Shown piece by piece: positions 62,311 to 64,000 of a DNA stretch of 64,000 nt. Under the pieces are notes generated by a model. That model did not search any database, was not told the origin of the DNA, and saw only the letters and a program-made list of their open reading frames with translations. The DNA comes from Streptomyces aureocirculatus (GTDB lineage: Bacteria > Actinomycetota > Actinomycetes > Streptomycetales > Streptomycetaceae): NCBI RefSeq assembly GCF_000720475.1, contig NZ_JOAP01000011.1, positions 62,001 through 126,000 on the forward strand. The letters are read 5' to 3'. A program made the position numbers and the translations under genes. Position 1 is the first letter of the stretch, and every line of letters begins with the position of its first letter.

Positions 62311-63732
62311 ATGGAGGATTCTTGGGCCACTTCCGGTGTGGACCTGGGTGTGGACCTGGGTGTGGACCTGCACCTGGACACCCCTGCGGCGGTGGCCTCC
62401 GGCGTCCGCAAAGGTCTCACCGACGCCCTGCGCGAGGCGGTGCGCGGCGGCCGTCTCGCCCCCGGCACCCGCCTGCCGTCGTCCCGCACCCTCGCCACGG
62501 ACCTCGGTATCGCGCGCAACACCGTCGCCGACGCGTACGCGGACCTGGTCGCCGAGGGCTGGCTGACGGCACGGCAGGGCTCCGGCACACGCGTCGCCGA
62601 GCGCGCCGTGCCGGGCCCGGTGGCTTCCCCGCGCCCGCGGCGGACGGGCGGCGCACCCACGTACGACCTGATGGCGGGCAGACCGGACGTGGCGTCGTTC
62701 CCGCGCACGCAGTGGCTCAAGTCGGCCCGGCGCGCGCTCGCGGCCGCGCCCGACGACGTCCTCGGCTACGGCGACCCGCGCGGCCGTGTCGAGCTGCGCA
62801 CCGCGCTCGCCGCGTACCTCTCGCGCGCCCGCGGCGTCCACGCCGACCCCAACCGGATCATCGTCGTACCCGGTATCGCCCACGGTCTTAGCCTCCTCGG
62901 CGCCCTGCTGCACGAGCGCGGACTCGGGCGGATCGCCGTGGAGTCGTACGGCCTCGACCTCCACTGGGAGCGCCTGGCCCGCACGGGCCTGCGCACCGTT
63001 CCGCTCGCCGTCGACGACCGCGGTGCCCGCACGGACGGTCTCGCCGGGCACGGGGCGGTTCTGCTGACCCCCGCGCACCAGTTTCCGACGGGGGTGCCGC
63101 TGCACCCCGACCGGCGGGCGGCGGCCGTCGACTGGGCGCGCCGTGCCGACGGCCTGATCCTGGAGGACGACTACGACGGGGAGTTCCGCTACGACCGGCA
63201 GCCGGTCGGCGCGCTCCAGGGCCTCGACCCCGACCGCGTGGTCTACCTCGGCACGGCCAGCAAGTCCCTCGCGCCCGGGCTGCGGCTCGCCTGGATGGTG
63301 CTGCCCGCCGCCCTGGCCCCGGAGGTCGCCGAGCTCAAGGACGCCCACGGGGCGGGCAGCAGCGCGCTCGAACAGGTGACGCTCGCGGAGTTCCTGACGT
63401 CCGGTGCGTACGACCGCCACGTCCGGGCCGTCCGGCTGCGCTACCGGCGCCGGCGTGATCAGCTCGTCGCCGCCCTGGCCGAGCGTGCGCCCGACGTCCG
63501 CGTGACCGGTATCGCGGCCGGTCTGCACGCCGTTCTGCGCCTTCCGCCGGGCAGCGAGCAGACGGTGGTGCAGGCCGCGCACTGGCAGCGCCTGGCCCTC
63601 CAGGGGCTGTCCCGGTTCCGGCACCCCCGGGCGGTGGAGCCTTCTTCGGACGCGCTGGTGGTGGGGTACGGGACGCCGTCGGATCGGGCGTGGGCGGCGG
63701 CGCTGGAGGCCCTGTGCAGGGCGCTGCCCTGA
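62311..63732 (+). CDS. MocR-type (GntR/aminotransferase) transcriptional regulator
   Basis: 473 residues. A GntR winged helix (about 33-100: LREAVRGGRLAPGTRLPSSR, then LGIARNTVADAYADLVAEGW) is fused to an aminotransferase-like domain whose PLP lysine is Lys318 in TASKSLAPGLRLAW. DDYDGEFRYD and PTGVPLHPDR are the usual PLP-site segments. The N-terminus has GVDL three times from a 12-base repeat (GGTGTGGACCTG). TATGGT (62297-62302) lies eight bases before the ATG. Many MocR proteins regulate a divergent gene, here the AhpD/PEP-mutase pair. Confidence 0.93.
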   Translation: MEDSWATSGVDLGVDLGVDLHLDTPAAVASGVRKGLTDALREAVRGGRLAPGTRLPSSRTLATDLGIARNTVADAYADLVAEGWLTARQGSGTRVAERAVPGPVASPRPRRTGGAPTYDLMAGRPDVASFPRTQWLKSARRALAAAPDDVLGYGDPRGRVELRTALAAYLSRARGVHADPNRIIVVPGIAHGLSLLGALLHERGLGRIAVESYGLDLHWERLARTGLRTVPLAVDDRGARTDGLAGHGAVLLTPAHQFPTGVPLHPDRRAAAVDWARRADGLILEDDYDGEFRYDRQPVGALQGLDPDRVVYLGTASKSLAPGLRLAWMVLPAALAPEVAELKDAHGAGSSALEQVTLAEFLTSGAYDRHVRAVRLRYRRRRDQLVAALAERAPDVRVTGIAAGLHAVLRLPPGSEQTVVQAAHWQRLALQGLSRFRHPRAVEPSSDALVVGYGTPSDRAWAAALEALCRALP

Positions 63733-64000
63733 AGCACGGGCTCTGGGCGGGAAAGCATGGGCTCTGGGTGGGTGGGCCTGCGCCGTGGCGTGAACGTGGC
63801 CGCCCGGAAGTAGGCAGAGTGGCGCTTCCGGGACGGAAGTAAAGGGCGCCCTGCGGGCGTCGGCTACGCCGATTCCGCTTCGCTCCACCCTTGACTTCCG
63901 TCCCTCCAGCGCGAAGTGCTGTTGTCCGGGCGGCCAGGGGTGGGGCCCCCGGGGACCCCCCGGTGACGGCTATCAGCTTTCGTCGCCGACTCCCGCCCGG
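63733..64000. repeat. 3' gap with inverted repeat
   Basis: No gene is supported in these 268 bases. GGGACGGAAGTAAAGGG (63830-63846) pairs with CCCTTGACTTCCGTCCC (63888-63904), 16 of 17 positions complementary, around a GC-rich centre with CGGCTACGCCGATTCCG. It may be a terminator of the MocR gene or a dispersed repeat. Confidence 0.6.

Overview
The window is high-GC actinobacterial DNA with strongly GC3-biased genes, frequent GTG starts, ATGA/GTGA stop-start overlaps, many apparently leaderless promoters and the XRE-DUF397 gene pairs typical of Streptomyces. From about 9.8 kb onward the gene order (two NlpC/P60 genes, pcrA, icmB, sucCD, purNH, folD, mdh, betaine locus) follows, as far as I recall, the conserved core segment of S. 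coelicolor around SCO4793-SCO4835. The organism is almost certainly a Streptomyces or a very close relative.

Region by region. 1-9780 is an accessory island: a type I restriction-modification system (hsdM 3' end, hsdS, hsdR, plus a YgjP-like metalloprotease gene) interrupted by a whiJ/abaA-like regulatory module (HATPase, XRE-DUF5753, DUF397) and a winged-helix gene with a structured leader. 9839-18147 holds cell-wall hydrolases (two NlpC/P60, one LytM/M23), one behind a c-di-AMP (ydaO-yuaA) riboswitch, around the repair helicase gene pcrA. 18148-19895 holds a lipase-like gene and icmB (coenzyme B12-dependent isobutyryl-CoA mutase small subunit). 20041-28971 is a five-gene uncharacterised cluster: DUF5691 and SWIM zinc-finger genes divergent from moxR, DUF5682 and VWA genes. 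29329-31418 is sucCD. 31633-36813 holds an XRE/ECF-sigma/membrane fusion protein, the DUF6350 membrane protein, a candidate small RNA and a Gly/Ser-rich membrane protein. 37165-41838 contains purN-purH, an RDD protein, folD and a DUF3017 protein. 42297-45915 is a two-component system and an XRE-TM-DUF2690 protein. 46329-47318 is mdh behind an inverted-repeat operator candidate. 47500-50737 is an uncharacterised three-gene set; 50734-53295 an MFS/LysR divergent pair; 53447-60830 a choline-to-glycine-betaine operon (betB, betA, ABC ATPase, fused double permease, lipoprotein). 60993-63732 is a PEP-mutase-family/AhpD-like pair divergent from a MocR regulator.

Most interesting: the moxR/VWA/DUF5682/SWIM/DUF5691 cluster appears to sit under back-to-back promoters of the RecA-independent DNA-damage class (TTGTCAGTG-N8-TAnnnT, the PafBC-type motif known from mycobacteria), and the same motif stands exactly in front of pcrA. 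This suggests the cluster belongs to the DNA-damage response. The 5' end of its vwa gene carries an inverted copy of the 5' end of moxR plus tandem repeats. Other items worth attention are the XRE-repeat-ECF sigma-TM fusion, the candidate sRNA at about 35550-35692, and several structured leaders and repeat arrays. Everything was read by eye; no alignments or folding were computed.
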